DNA of 64,000 nucleotides from assembly GCA_016200355.1 (NCBI GenBank), contig JACQEY010000111.1, positions 1-64,000 of the forward strand, read 5' to 3'. How positions within the stretch are numbered: position 1 is the stretch's first letter; every line of letters begins with the position of its first letter. Shown piece after piece: positions 38,478 to 47,467 of the stretch. This DNA comes from Nitrospirota bacterium (GTDB lineage Bacteria > Nitrospirota > Nitrospiria > Nitrospirales > Nitrospiraceae). The position numbers and the translations under genes were made by a program. Under the pieces are notes generated by a model. It was not told the DNA's origin and made no database searches. It was given only the letters and a program-made list of their open reading frames with translations.

Positions 38478-39125
38478 ATGAAGCCTTTCACCGACGCAGA
38501 ACGAGAACGGATTAAGCAAGCGGTCCAACAAGCCGAACGGGTTACGAAGGGCGAGATTGTGCCGATGATCGTCCCGTCCTCGGCGCTGTATCGCGAAGCC
38601 GGCTATCGAACGGGACTCATCCTCGCCCTGCTCACGCTGGCCCTCCTGCTGACGATCGAAATCTACTGGCTGCCCTGGGGGTGGCACGCAGGCAACGCGG
38701 GCTGGCTGTTGTTGGCGGTGGTTGCGTCGTATGGGCTCGGGCAGTGGCTTGGCAGGGTTCCAATGGTCGTCCGCCTCGTTACGTCGCGCGAACGTATGGC
38801 GCATAAAGTGACCCTGCGCGCCGAGCAGGCATTCTACAAGCACGGGTTGCACAACACACAAGGCCGTACAGGAATCCTGATCCTTGTCTCAATGCTGGAG
38901 CGGCGCGTGCACGTATTAGCGGACAAAGGCATCAACGATCACGTCCCTGCCGGCACATGGGACGGACTGGTCAACGGCATCCTCGACGGCATTCGAACCG
39001 GGCAAGCGACCGATGCCATCTGCGTGGCGATTGCGAAATGCGGCGCCCTCCTGGCGCAGGTCAGTCCTTCCGATTCCCGCGATAACCCCAACGAGTTGCC
39101 GGACACATTGATTCAAGAACCTTAG
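38478..39125 (+). CDS. second TPM-domain protein
   Basis: A 215-residue protein starting directly after the stop of the previous TPM gene. It has an N-terminal TPM-like half (FTDAERERIKQAVQQAERVT, GEIVPMIV), two membrane helices (LILALLTLALLLTI, GWLLLAVVASYGLG) and a C-terminal domain with GILILVSMLERRVHVLADKG. It completes the lemA-TPM-TPM operon. Confidence 0.85.
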   Translation: MKPFTDAERERIKQAVQQAERVTKGEIVPMIVPSSALYREAGYRTGLILALLTLALLLTIEIYWLPWGWHAGNAGWLLLAVVASYGLGQWLGRVPMVVRLVTSRERMAHKVTLRAEQAFYKHGLHNTQGRTGILILVSMLERRVHVLADKGINDHVPAGTWDGLVNGILDGIRTGQATDAICVAIAKCGALLAQVSPSDSRDNPNELPDTLIQEP

Positions 39126-39193
39126 CCCACATGATTCATGAAGCTTCTGCTGTAAGCGCGGATACGCGGCTGCGACGGGCAGTCTCGCCATTC

Positions 39194-39230
39194 AGCCCTT
39201 CGACATACTGCACGAGTATGCCTCAGGGCT
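39194..39230. repeat. two-tier hairpin, degenerate member of the repeat family
   Basis: AGCCCT-TCGA-CATACT-GCACG-AGTATG-CCTC-AGGGCT: inner 6-bp and outer 6-bp arms are perfectly complementary. The arrangement matches the core of the longer repeat elements, but no terminal inverted repeats remain. It lies in the 231-bp gap between the TPM gene and murJ and may act as a terminator. Confidence 0.55.
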
Positions 39231-39356
39231 TCACGGCTCTGAGTCCCCGTCTCGCTTCGCGTCTGCACGCTTTCGCGACGAACCTTCGTGAATCATGCGG
39301 GCAAATCGCCAGCTTGATAGACTGCCCGGCATCGTTCCGCTAGAATCCCGACATTC

Positions 39357-40865
39357 ATGTCCGATCCTACGACGGTACCCCCAGCTCCGGCGAATGCGCA
39401 GGACGAGACTCGCTCGGTGGTCAAGGCGGCCGGCGTGGTCGGTGTGGCCACATTCTCCAGCCGTATTCTCGGGTTCATCCGCGACATGGTGTTGGCGAGA
39501 ATTTTTGGTGCGACGCCCGCTGCAGACGCGTTTTTCGTGGCTTATCGTGTCCCTAACTTGCTTCGTGAGCTATTTGCGGAAGGGTCGATGTCTTCCGCCT
39601 TCATTCCGGTTTTCACAGAATATCAGACGCTCAAGTCGAAACGAGATGCCTGGGAACTGGCAAGCGCCGTCTTCACGACGCTGCTCACAATTGTGACCGG
39701 TATCACGATCCTGGGCATAATCCTCGCGTCCGGAATCGTCTGGCTCTTGGCGCCGGGATTTCATGACGACCCAGCGAAGCTGGGCATGACGACGTTGCTC
39801 ACGCAGGTCATGTTTCCCTATCTGATCTTTATCAGCCTGGCCGCGCTGGCGATGGGCATCCTAAATTCCATGCGCGCCTTCGCGGCGCCGGCGTTCTCGC
39901 CGGTGTTCTTTAATATATTTATCATCGGCTGCGCGCTCTTTTTATCGCCGACGATGCCGGAGCCGATCCTCGGCGTGGCCATCGGGGTTGTGGCGGGAGG
40001 CGCGGCGCAGTTTGCCATGCAGTTGCCAGGCTTGCGTCTGCGCGGGATGCTGTTTGGATTTCGGTTCAACCCAAGCCATCCCGGCTTACGGCGGATCGGC
40101 GCGCTGATGGTGCCGTCGCTTCTCGGTCTCTCCGTGACCCAGATCAACATTACCGTGAGCACGATCCTGGCCTCCTTTTTTGCGGGTGGGCCGACCTATC
40201 TCTTCTACGGCATGCGGTTGATTCAGTTTCCACTCGGGATTTTTGGTGTGGCATTGGCCACGGCCATTTTGCCGACACTCTCGGCGCAGGCCGCGCGCGG
40301 GGCGCTGGATGAATTGCGGACGACGTTGGGATTCGGTCTTCGCATGATCCTCTTTATCATCCTGCCGGCGATGCTGGGCCTCATCCTTTTACGTCAGCCG
40401 ATCGTCCATCTATTCTTCGAGCACGGGACCTTTACGGCACACGATACGGCCGAGACCGCATTGGCGGTGCTCTGTTATTCTGTCGGCCTCTGGGCCTTCG
40501 GAGGCGTCCGCATCATTGTCTCAGCCTTCTACTCCCTGCAAGACACGCGCACACCGGCTATTTCTGCGGCCATCGCCATCGCGGCCAACCTCGTCTTCTC
40601 GCTCCTGCTGATGTCGTCTCTTGGCGCGGCTGGCCTGGCCTTGGCCACAGCCTTGGCGGCGATGGTCAATGGAGGCATCTTGGTCGCGGTGCTGCACCGC
40701 CGGTTAGGCGGCGTGGAATGGGGCGCTGTGGGACGATCGTCGCTGCGCGTGCTGATCGCATCCGTGCCGTTGGTGGTGATCTGTGCCTGGGTGGCAGCAG
40801 CGCAGCTCTGGACGCATCCTGGTGAATGGATTGAAAAATCGGCCATGCTCTTCATGGCCATCTGA
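39357..40865 (+). CDS. murJ: lipid II flippase MurJ, ended early by an in-frame TGA
   Basis: A 502-residue MviN/MurJ protein with many membrane helices. [19 protein letters not shown] and [20 protein letters not shown] match the N-terminal flippase motif with the essential Arg residues. The frame stops at TGA 40863-40865 but continues open in the same frame to TAG at 40968-40970, adding [20 protein letters not shown] and a basic MVKRKLKR tail, which looks like the natural last helix. MurJ is essential in most bacteria, so either the shorter form works or the stop is an error or read through. Confidence 0.9.
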   Translation: MSDPTTVPPAPANAQDETRSVVKAAGVVGVATFSSRILGFIRDMVLARIFGATPAADAFFVAYRVPNLLRELFAEGSMSSAFIPVFTEYQTLKSKRDAWELASAVFTTLLTIVTGITILGIILASGIVWLLAPGFHDDPAKLGMTTLLTQVMFPYLIFISLAALAMGILNSMRAFAAPAFSPVFFNIFIIGCALFLSPTMPEPILGVAIGVVAGGAAQFAMQLPGLRLRGMLFGFRFNPSHPGLRRIGALMVPSLLGLSVTQINITVSTILASFFAGGPTYLFYGMRLIQFPLGIFGVALATAILPTLSAQAARGALDELRTTLGFGLRMILFIILPAMLGLILLRQPIVHLFFEHGTFTAHDTAETALAVLCYSVGLWAFGGVRIIVSAFYSLQDTRTPAISAAIAIAANLVFSLLLMSSLGAAGLALATALAAMVNGGILVAVLHRRLGGVEWGAVGRSSLRVLIASVPLVVICAWVAAAQLWTHPGEWIEKSAMLFMAI

Positions 40866-40973
40866 TTGAGCGTGAGCGGTTATCTAGGTGTCCATGCCTT
40901 GCTGCGGTCAGAAGAACTTGGTCTGGTCTGGGGAATGGTCAAACGGAAACTCAAGCGAGGAGCGGCATAGGCA

Positions 40974-41552
40974 ATGGGCAAGCGACAGTCTTCACCCTCA
41001 CCCCTCACCCCTTACCCCTCACGGGTCACGGCCTGCGTCTTCCGCACGCCATGGGGCTGGATGGGCATGTCCGAAACGACAAAAGGGATCAATGCGGTGG
41101 TGTTGCCGAAGGCCTCGCGCCAGACTGTGCTGTCAGAGTTGGGATTTCCCTCAGTCGAGCGGCTGGAGGGCCGGACTTCTCCACGATTGCGAGAAGCGCA
41201 GACGCAATTGCTCGGTTATCTTGCCGGAACGCGCAGATCCTTCGATCTGCCGCTGGATCTCTCACGAGGGACAAGTTTTCAGCAGAAGGTCTGGCGGACT
41301 CTTCGACGCATCTCTTACGGCCGGCTTCGGTCCTATCAATGGGTGGCTGCCCGTGTTGGAGGCAGACAGTATGCCCGCGCCGTCGGCAATGCCGTGGGGG
41401 CGAATCCCATGCCGATCGTGATTCCTTGCCATCGCATTGTGGCACAGGATGCATCGCTCGGCGGATTCTCAGGCGGCTTGCCTACGAAACGAAAACTGCT
41501 CACTCTCGAAGGAACTCTGGCTGTGCTTCGACCGGGACGATCGTTAGGATGA
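40974..41552 (+). CDS. ogt: methylated-DNA-protein-cysteine methyltransferase
   Basis: A 192-residue Ogt/MGMT. The acceptor is Cys152 in [27 protein letters not shown] is the DNA-binding helix-turn-helix and [14 protein letters not shown] follows the active site. It repairs O6-alkylguanine by a suicide transfer. The first ~28 residues are Ser/Pro-rich and may not be translated (ATG 41061 is a possible later start). The stop overlaps dtd (ATGA). Confidence 0.92.
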   Translation: MGKRQSSPSPLTPYPSRVTACVFRTPWGWMGMSETTKGINAVVLPKASRQTVLSELGFPSVERLEGRTSPRLREAQTQLLGYLAGTRRSFDLPLDLSRGTSFQQKVWRTLRRISYGRLRSYQWVAARVGGRQYARAVGNAVGANPMPIVIPCHRIVAQDASLGGFSGGLPTKRKLLTLEGTLAVLRPGRSLG

Positions 41553-41998
41553 AGGCCGTGATTCAGCGGGTGACCAGAGCGTCGGTTCACGTTGAGGGCA
41601 AGACCGTTGGCCAGATCGAATCTGGCCTCCTGGTGTTGTTGGGCGTGGCAAAGGGCGATGGGGAGACCGACGGACGTTATCTCGTTGAGAAGATCCGCAT
41701 GCTCCGGATCTTTTCCGATGAGCAGGGGAAGATGAATCGTTCGTTGGCAGACATTGGGGGATCGGTCTTGCTGGTGTCCCAGTTTACCTTATTGGGCAGG
41801 ACGGCGAATGGCCGGCGTCCGAGTTTTGACGAGGCGGCGCCCCCGGATGAAGCCAAGCGTCTATATGAGGGAGTGGTGACCGACTTGCGGGCACAAGGGA
41901 TTCCGGTTCAAACAGGCGTCTTCGCTGCCCACATGCAGGTCGAGTTGCTGAACGACGGGCCGGTGACTTTTGTCCTCGACAGCCGCGGCGCGAACTAG
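41549..41998 (+). CDS. dtd: D-aminoacyl-tRNA deacylase
   Basis: A 149-residue [23 protein letters not shown] at the N-terminus, [20 protein letters not shown] (active-site SQFTL) and the C-terminal [12 protein letters not shown] (the GP motif) are complete. It removes D-amino acids and glycine from mischarged tRNAs. It is coupled to ogt by an ATGA overlap. Confidence 0.96.
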   Translation: MKAVIQRVTRASVHVEGKTVGQIESGLLVLLGVAKGDGETDGRYLVEKIRMLRIFSDEQGKMNRSLADIGGSVLLVSQFTLLGRTANGRRPSFDEAAPPDEAKRLYEGVVTDLRAQGIPVQTGVFAAHMQVELLNDGPVTFVLDSRGAN

Positions 41999-42114
41999 TT
42001 CAGATCTGCGCTCAAGTCTGTCTCGTGAAGACCGAAAGAAGGACCATGGGGCCGATATCGGCCATCGTCTGCTATAATGAGTTCAGACGTTCTCGGAATG
42101 AGTGAGAGGTGGGT

Positions 42115-42681
42115 ATGGGAACGCAAGTTCCGCCACGGCATCCGCTCCGTCAGCTGTTCGGCGCCCTGACCGAGAAGAGTTTCACGGAACATCTCGGGTG
42201 GCCTGACCTCAACGTCACCAGCTACGTCTCCAACCTGCTCGTCGACTTTACCCACAGCGACCAACTGTATAAAATCAGAAATCAGCGAGACCAACCAGTC
42301 GATACGGTGGTGGACCTCTTGTTTGAGTCGGAAGTGTTGCTCGAGGCGCAGTCGATGGATCGTGAACGGGACGTGCATCAGCATATCGGCGATTTCACGC
42401 TCTTCATGGCGGGGCTGTTTCCCGAATATCTGCGCCGTCTGAAGACGACCGGGTTGATCTACCACAAGGATTTCCTCGTGGACTATATGAAGACGGGAAA
42501 GCGCTCCTACGGGATTGTCGCGCGAATGGCTGACAGCCCATCAGGGGAAGAGCCTCCTCTGTTCAGGAAACTCTCCGACAACTTCGAGCTCTGTGTCACC
42601 GGCCTGGGATTCGTGCGATCCGATCTGGACCGCATGAAAGATCCGGCGTACCGGCACGCTCGGAAGCTTCTCCTCAATTGA
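42115..42681 (+). CDS. hypothetical protein (188 aa)
   Basis: A 188-residue soluble protein with TEKSFTEHLGWPDLNVTSYV, LLFESEVLLEAQSMDRERDV and IVARMADSPSGEEPP. I do not recognise a family, but the C-terminus DRMKDPAYRHARKLL is well formed. GAGAGG lies before the ATG and a TATAAT box at 42073-42078 suggests a promoter. It overlaps the following asparaginase gene (TTGA). Confidence 0.7.
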   Translation: MGTQVPPRHPLRQLFGALTEKSFTEHLGWPDLNVTSYVSNLLVDFTHSDQLYKIRNQRDQPVDTVVDLLFESEVLLEAQSMDRERDVHQHIGDFTLFMAGLFPEYLRRLKTTGLIYHKDFLVDYMKTGKRSYGIVARMADSPSGEEPPLFRKLSDNFELCVTGLGFVRSDLDRMKDPAYRHARKLLLN

Positions 42682-43565
42682 CCAGTTCCCATCCTCTCAT
42701 TCTTGCCCACGGAGGCGCCGGATCCCGTCGTGTGACTTCGGCGCAGGCCACCTGTCTGGCCGATGCGCTCGCGGCCGGCTACGGCATCCTCGCGCAAGGA
42801 GGCTCTGCGCTGATCGCCGTCGAACGTACGATCGGTCTCCTGGAGCAATCGGGCTTGTTCAATGCGGGACGAGGAGCGAATCGTCAGCTGGACGGGGTAC
42901 AGCGTATGGATGCCGCAATCATGGAAGGGACCCAACTCAAAGCTGGAGCTGTCGCCTCGATCGAAGGAATCGCGCATCCGATTACGGCGGCCAGATTGGT
43001 CATGGAAGAGACAGACCATGTTCTGTTAGTGGGACCGTTCGCCGGAAGATTTGCGCAGCATTTCAAACTCGACCGGCATCGTTCTACCGGCGCACCTCGC
43101 CGCCTCTCCTACGACCGGATTCTCGGGAAACAGAAACGTTCAACAAGAGAACGGCACGGGACCGTCGGCGCCGTCGCCTTGGATCGGTCCGGGACGGTAG
43201 CGGCAGGGGCCTCGACCGGGGGCATCGACTCGATGTTGCCGGGGCGAGTCGGCGACACGCCCCTCATCGGCTGTGGAGTCTACGCGGACAATCAGAGCGG
43301 TGCTGTGTCGATGACAGGAGCGGGCGAAGGCATCATCCGCCTTGTAATCGCTAAGAGTATCTGCGATCGTCTAGCTATGGGGAAAAGCCCTGCAGTTGCC
43401 GCTCGACAGGCGTTGCGGATGCTGGTGTCTCGGATCCGTGGGTCAGCTGGGGCATTAATTCTTTCGCCGGACGGGCGATTTGCCATTAGGCATGTGACGC
43501 CCCATATGGCTGCGGGGTGGTGGAGTGGAACCGGTCAGCCGACCGTTCGAGGAGAATTTCCATGA
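42678..43565 (+). CDS. isoaspartyl peptidase/L-asparaginase (Ntn-hydrolase)
   Basis: A 295-residue type III asparaginase. The autocleavage site is RHGTVGAVALDRSG with nucleophile Thr162; ILAHGGAG at the N-terminus and LFNAGRGANRQLDG are conserved. It matures into two chains and cleaves isoaspartyl dipeptides. The start is TTG, overlapping the stop of the previous gene; its own stop overlaps the VOC gene, so three genes form one unit. Confidence 0.9.
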   Translation: MTSSHPLILAHGGAGSRRVTSAQATCLADALAAGYGILAQGGSALIAVERTIGLLEQSGLFNAGRGANRQLDGVQRMDAAIMEGTQLKAGAVASIEGIAHPITAARLVMEETDHVLLVGPFAGRFAQHFKLDRHRSTGAPRRLSYDRILGKQKRSTRERHGTVGAVALDRSGTVAAGASTGGIDSMLPGRVGDTPLIGCGVYADNQSGAVSMTGAGEGIIRLVIAKSICDRLAMGKSPAVAARQALRMLVSRIRGSAGALILSPDGRFAIRHVTPHMAAGWWSGTGQPTVRGEFP

Positions 43566-43993
43566 AAGATGCGTTCTTTCACCTGGCCTTTCCCACCCAC
43601 GATGTGGCGGCCGCAAAACGTTTTTATGTCGATGGACTTGGTTGTACCTTGGGTCGAGAGTCGAGTCATGCCGTCATGTTCGGACTTGCGGGGCACCAAC
43701 TCGTGGCCCATCTGACGACGGAACCCCTGCCACCACAACAAGGCATTTATCCCCGCCATTTCGGCCTGGTATTCTTGTCGAAAAGCTCGTGGCAACAGTT
43801 CTTGGAACAGGCCCAGGCGAAAAATCTGTTGTTCTATCAACAGCCCCGCGTCCGGTTCCCTGGTACCCGGATCGAACACCACACATTCTTTCTAGAAGAT
43901 CCTTCCCACAATCTGCTTGAATTCAAACACTACACGTATGAGTCGGCCATCTTCGGTGAGCGAGACTATCGTGAGGTCGGCGACTCGTTATAG
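43562..43993 (+). CDS. VOC (glyoxalase-fold) dioxygenase-like protein
   Basis: A 143-residue vicinal-oxygen-chelate protein: HLAFPTHDVAAAKRFYVDGL, HFGLVFLSKSSWQQFLEQA, and the metal ligands in the final EHHTFFLEDPSHNLLEFKHY. Similar proteins are annotated as dioxygenases or glyoxalases, without assigned substrate. Its last 28 bp overlap the 3' end of the convergent mtgA. Confidence 0.85.
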   Translation: MKDAFFHLAFPTHDVAAAKRFYVDGLGCTLGRESSHAVMFGLAGHQLVAHLTTEPLPPQQGIYPRHFGLVFLSKSSWQQFLEQAQAKNLLFYQQPRVRFPGTRIEHHTFFLEDPSHNLLEFKHYTYESAIFGERDYREVGDSL

Positions 43994-44802
43994 CCTTCCG
44001 CCTGCTCCTGGTCTTGGGGCTCTGTCGAATCTTGGTCTTGTCCTGGCTCCGGCTCTGGCTTTGGCGCTGGTTCTAGCTTGGGAACTTGGGGAGATTCCCG
44101 AGTAATCCATTTGAGGATTCGGTCGTGGCGGCGAGTAAGGAAGGTTGTTTTTCGTATCGGATCATATCGCCGTGGCGAAGGCAAGCTGGCGGCCAGCCAG
44201 GCGGCCTCGTCGGCCGTCAGGTCGCGCGAGGACTTCTTGAAGTGATGACGGGCTGCGGCCTCAGCGCCATAGACGCCCTGCCCCCACTCGGCGACGTTGA
44301 GGTACAGTTCGAGAATACGCTCCTTCGTGAGATGGTGTTCGAGGGAGCGTGTAATCAGAGCTTCTCGCGCCTTTCGAAGCAGGGACCGTTCGGATGACAG
44401 GTAGAGATTTTTGGCCAGCTGCTGAGTAATGGTGCTCCCTCCACGCTTGAGTTCGCCCGCTTCGAGGTTATACAAAGCCGCATCCTTGATCCCTTCCCAG
44501 TCGAATCCTTCGTGGGTGAAGAACAACGCATCTTCCGCCGCCACGACTGCCTGGCGGAGGTAGGGGGAGATGCGTGAGAGCGGCACCCACGTCCAATGGC
44601 GTTCGATGGTGCGGCCTTTGGCCTCGGCCTGAGTCTGTCGAGCCTCCATCAGGGCCGTCACGGTCGGATTGGTCGCGCGCAAGGCCGAGACGTCGGGCAT
44701 CTCGAGCAACCAGAGAAAGAGCACTGCTCCGATCGGAAGGCAGAGGCCGATGATCAGGAAGGCCTTCATGCGGGACCGGAGTCGTGCGGTTGACTTCCGC
44801 AT
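43966..44802 (-). CDS. mtgA: monofunctional peptidoglycan glycosyltransferase MtgA
   Basis: A 278-residue GT51 enzyme with one N-terminal membrane anchor (IIGLCLPIGAVLFLWLLEM). AAEDALFFTHEGFDWEG carries the catalytic Glu; RGGSTITQQLAKNLYLSSER, KERILELYLNVAEWG and DEAAWLAASLPSPRRY are the remaining GT51 motifs. It polymerises lipid II in the periplasm. The C-terminus is an unusual Pro/Glu/Gln-rich low-complexity tail (PAPKPEPEPGQDQDSTEPQD). Confidence 0.93.
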   Translation of the reverse strand: MRKSTARLRSRMKAFLIIGLCLPIGAVLFLWLLEMPDVSALRATNPTVTALMEARQTQAEAKGRTIERHWTWVPLSRISPYLRQAVVAAEDALFFTHEGFDWEGIKDAALYNLEAGELKRGGSTITQQLAKNLYLSSERSLLRKAREALITRSLEHHLTKERILELYLNVAEWGQGVYGAEAAARHHFKKSSRDLTADEAAWLAASLPSPRRYDPIRKTTFLTRRHDRILKWITRESPQVPKLEPAPKPEPEPGQDQDSTEPQDQEQAEGYNESPTSR

Positions 44803-44883
44803 CAGAGGCTGCGTATCACAGAGACGACGAAAGCCTGTGTCAATAACTTGGTGTTTGATGGGTGAGTGGCTGGGTGGTCTAGC

Positions 44884-45486
44884 ATGAGAATCCTTACTGC
44901 AGAGTTTATCAGAAGTTGTGCAGGGCCAGAGCAGTTTCTGAACAGTGACCTCCCGGAGGTTGCCTTCATTGGGCGGTCGAACGTTGGAAAGTCCTCTCTC
45001 ATCAACTCTCTCTTGCAGCGCAAGGGGCTGGCCAAGGTAAGCCGGACGCCGGGAAAGACTCGTTTGGTCAATCTCTTTCGGATCACCAGCGACGATCCTG
45101 GGTTGGCGCGTTTCGTGGTGGTGGATTTGCCCGGGTATGGCTACGCGAAGGTGTCAAAAGCGCTGCGGGCTCAGTGGGCCCCATTGATCGAGCAGTATCT
45201 CGACGGCAGTGAACAGCTGCGCGCGGTGGTGGTGTTGGTCGAAAGTCGTGTGCTGAGCGAACAAGACAGTCAGACGATCGCATGGCTCTCGTCCGTCGGA
45301 AGGCCTCCCATCGTGGTGGCGACGAAAGTGGACAAGTTAAAAATGAGCGAGCGCATCGGTGCGCTTCGCCGGCTGCAGGAAGGACTGGGATTGGTCGAGC
45401 GCGATAAAATTATTCCTTACTCTTCGGTGACGGGCGAGGGGCGGGAGCGATTGTGGGCGGTCCTGAAAGAGCGGATTCGAACTTGA
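44884..45486 (+). CDS. engB: ribosome-biogenesis GTPase EngB (YsxC)
   Basis: A 200-residue GTPase: G1 GRSNVGKSSLIN (residues 30-41), G3 VDLPGYG, G4 TKVDKL and G5 SSVTGEG. It assists 50S subunit assembly. ATG 44884 is preferred to an upstream GTG. The last 77 bp overlap, on the opposite strand, the end of the SurA-like gene. Confidence 0.95.
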   Translation: MRILTAEFIRSCAGPEQFLNSDLPEVAFIGRSNVGKSSLINSLLQRKGLAKVSRTPGKTRLVNLFRITSDDPGLARFVVVDLPGYGYAKVSKALRAQWAPLIEQYLDGSEQLRAVVVLVESRVLSEQDSQTIAWLSSVGRPPIVVATKVDKLKMSERIGALRRLQEGLGLVERDKIIPYSSVTGEGRERLWAVLKERIRT

Positions 45487-46438
45487 TCTCGATGTAGGCC
45501 TTGTTTTTGAGGTCCGCCAGCCACGCTTGGAAGACATCTTCGCTTTTCTGCTGAAAAACGAGTCCCTGAATTTCATTGCGGACTTGCTCATACGGGCGGA
45601 ACTGTTTGGGTTTCTTGTCCTCCAGGCGCACGATATGAAAACCCTCCGAGGTTTCGATCATATCCGAGATGCCGCCGGGCACCAAGGTGGCGATGGTGCG
45701 CTCGATCTCCGGCAAGAGCTCTCCCTGCCGCACTAAACCCAGGTGTCCTCCGTGTGAGGCGTTCGGGCCGTCAGAAAATCGCAGCGCCAAATCCTCGAAT
45801 GACTCCCCCTGCTTGAGCCGCGTCATGACCTCACGAACTTTTTCTCGCGCGTCGGCCGTATCGTCTTGCGAGCGTGGCTTAATGAGAATCTGGCTGAGCG
45901 TGTATTCCTCCGAGAGCGCAAACCGATCGCGGTGTTCCTGGAAGTACCGTTTCATGTCGGAATCTGCGACCATCACCTTGCTCCGCACCTCGCGGTCGAC
46001 GACCCTGAACAGCGTTAGCTGCTCTTGGACGCTTTTCAAGTCTGCCGGCTTCGTCTCGTCGATCGTTCTCACCTGTTGCTTCATCTGCTGCGCCGCTTGC
46101 CGGACTTCCTGATCGGTGACCGTGACGCTTTTTGTCTTGGCTTCCTGGAGTTGCAACTTGCGTTCGATCATCGAGGTCAGCGCCATATACTCTGCCGTCT
46201 TGAGGCGGCGCGCGAGGGCGTCGCCTCGGTGCTCTTTCTGAATCCGCTCCAACTCCGGGGCAAGCTCTCGTTTTATCTCGGACAGCATGATGAGGTCCGA
46301 GTTGACGATTGCGACGATCCCATCTTCCACTTGCGCAGCTGAAAGCAGGGACGCCTGTGCAATCAGCCCCAGTGCGAAGAAGGTCGTATGTTTCAACCAG
46401 CCTGGTACCATCGTGATGAACGAACGGATCGGGATCAT
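45410..46438 (-). CDS. SurA-like periplasmic chaperone/peptidyl-prolyl isomerase
   Basis: A 342-residue protein with a signal sequence (HTTFFALGLIAQASLLSAAQ), a SurA N-domain (GIVAIVNSDLIMLSEIKREL, ALTSMIERKLQLQEA) and one PpiC/parvulin domain (LSQILIKPRSQDD through EGFHIVRLEDKKPKQFRPYE). It should escort outer-membrane proteins across the periplasm. The Pro/Ser-rich tail is encoded in the 77-bp overlap with engB. Confidence 0.88.
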   Translation of the reverse strand: MIPIRSFITMVPGWLKHTTFFALGLIAQASLLSAAQVEDGIVAIVNSDLIMLSEIKRELAPELERIQKEHRGDALARRLKTAEYMALTSMIERKLQLQEAKTKSVTVTDQEVRQAAQQMKQQVRTIDETKPADLKSVQEQLTLFRVVDREVRSKVMVADSDMKRYFQEHRDRFALSEEYTLSQILIKPRSQDDTADAREKVREVMTRLKQGESFEDLALRFSDGPNASHGGHLGLVRQGELLPEIERTIATLVPGGISDMIETSEGFHIVRLEDKKPKQFRPYEQVRNEIQGLVFQQKSEDVFQAWLADLKNKAYIEIKFESALSGPPTIAPAPRPSPKSKE

Positions 46439-46548
46439 AGACAAAGGCCTCACCATGCGTCGAGAGGATCGGTCTGTCGGCGAGGGTCTGGCGGATTGTA
46501 CACGAATTGGGAAGGACTTAAGAGAAAGCAATTTCGATCCGCGACGAC

Positions 46549-47457
46549 TCAGCGTCTTCCGACGTCGTCGGTGACATAGCGGGCGGCGTCGGCGAGGCGG
46601 ACGGTCGCCTTGGCGCGGATGTCGGCGATCACGCCGTCAAAACGTTTTCGGCGCTTCTCATTGAGCAGCTCCTGTCGGAGGCGTTCCCGAACGGCCACGT
46701 CCGCCTGAATAATTTCCTTGTCGAGAGGCGTCGTCATGACGAGGTAATAGCCGGCCTCCGTCTTGATCGGCGCACTGATGAATCCGGGCTTGAGGGCATG
46801 AATGACTTCATCGACTTCGGGGACGACCAAGTTCTTGTGATAGGGGCCGAGATCGCCACCGCTCGCTTTCGTTTTGCCGTCGATGGAGTAGCGCTGTGCA
46901 AACTTGGCGAAGTCCCCCCCCTGGTTGACCTGCTTTTCGAGATCTTTCGCGGCAGAAATATTGGGCAGCAACATCTGCGACACTCGTACTTTCAATGGCG
47001 TGAGGAGTTCATGCGCATGCTGCTCGTAGAAGGCGTCCAATTCCTCCTTCGAGAGTTCGACCTTGGCTTTGATCCGGTCCTTGAGGAGTTCGTCGAGAAT
47101 CAGTTGTTCCCGGTAGCGCTGCGCTCGATCGCGGATCGCATCGTTCTGGTCGAGTCCTAGCTTGCGCGCTTCCTGCATGAGCAGCTCTCGGGTGATGAGT
47201 TCGTCGAGGAAGAGGCGCTTTCCCCCTTCTTTCAGGTACCGCGCCTTGGTGGCTTCGGCCAGTTCTCCCCAACGGGCGTCGAATTCGGTCTGCGTGATCT
47301 GTCGGCCGTTGACGAGGGCGAGCACGCCCTCCTCGGGCGGTGGCGCGCAGCTGGTAAGTAATAGGAAAGTGCCGCCGATGGCGCAGGCAAGCAGGGAGAC
47401 GAGGCGGCCAGCGACGGCATTCACGAATCCGTTCGATGATCGAGTCATTAGGCGCAT
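46549..47457 (-). CDS. peptidyl-prolyl isomerase lipoprotein (PrsA/SurA-like)
   Basis: A 302-residue lipoprotein: leader GTFLLLTSCAPP with lipobox Cys, SurA-like N-domain (LALVNGRQITQTEFDARWGE, LFLDELITRELLMQEARKLG) and a parvulin domain (VSQMLLPNISAAKDLEKQVN, GGDLGPYHKNLVVPE). It sits between mfd (10 bp upstream) and the second SurA-like gene, so the pair is probably co-expressed for outer-membrane assembly. Confidence 0.88.
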   Translation of the reverse strand: MRLMTRSSNGFVNAVAGRLVSLLACAIGGTFLLLTSCAPPPEEGVLALVNGRQITQTEFDARWGELAEATKARYLKEGGKRLFLDELITRELLMQEARKLGLDQNDAIRDRAQRYREQLILDELLKDRIKAKVELSKEELDAFYEQHAHELLTPLKVRVSQMLLPNISAAKDLEKQVNQGGDFAKFAQRYSIDGKTKASGGDLGPYHKNLVVPEVDEVIHALKPGFISAPIKTEAGYYLVMTTPLDKEIIQADVAVRERLRQELLNEKRRKRFDGVIADIRAKATVRLADAARYVTDDVGRR

Positions 47458-47467
47458 TTAGACCTTG

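Noticed and set aside
42507-43019. 170-codon minus-strand frame
   Set aside because: Antisense to the asparaginase gene; no supporting motif.
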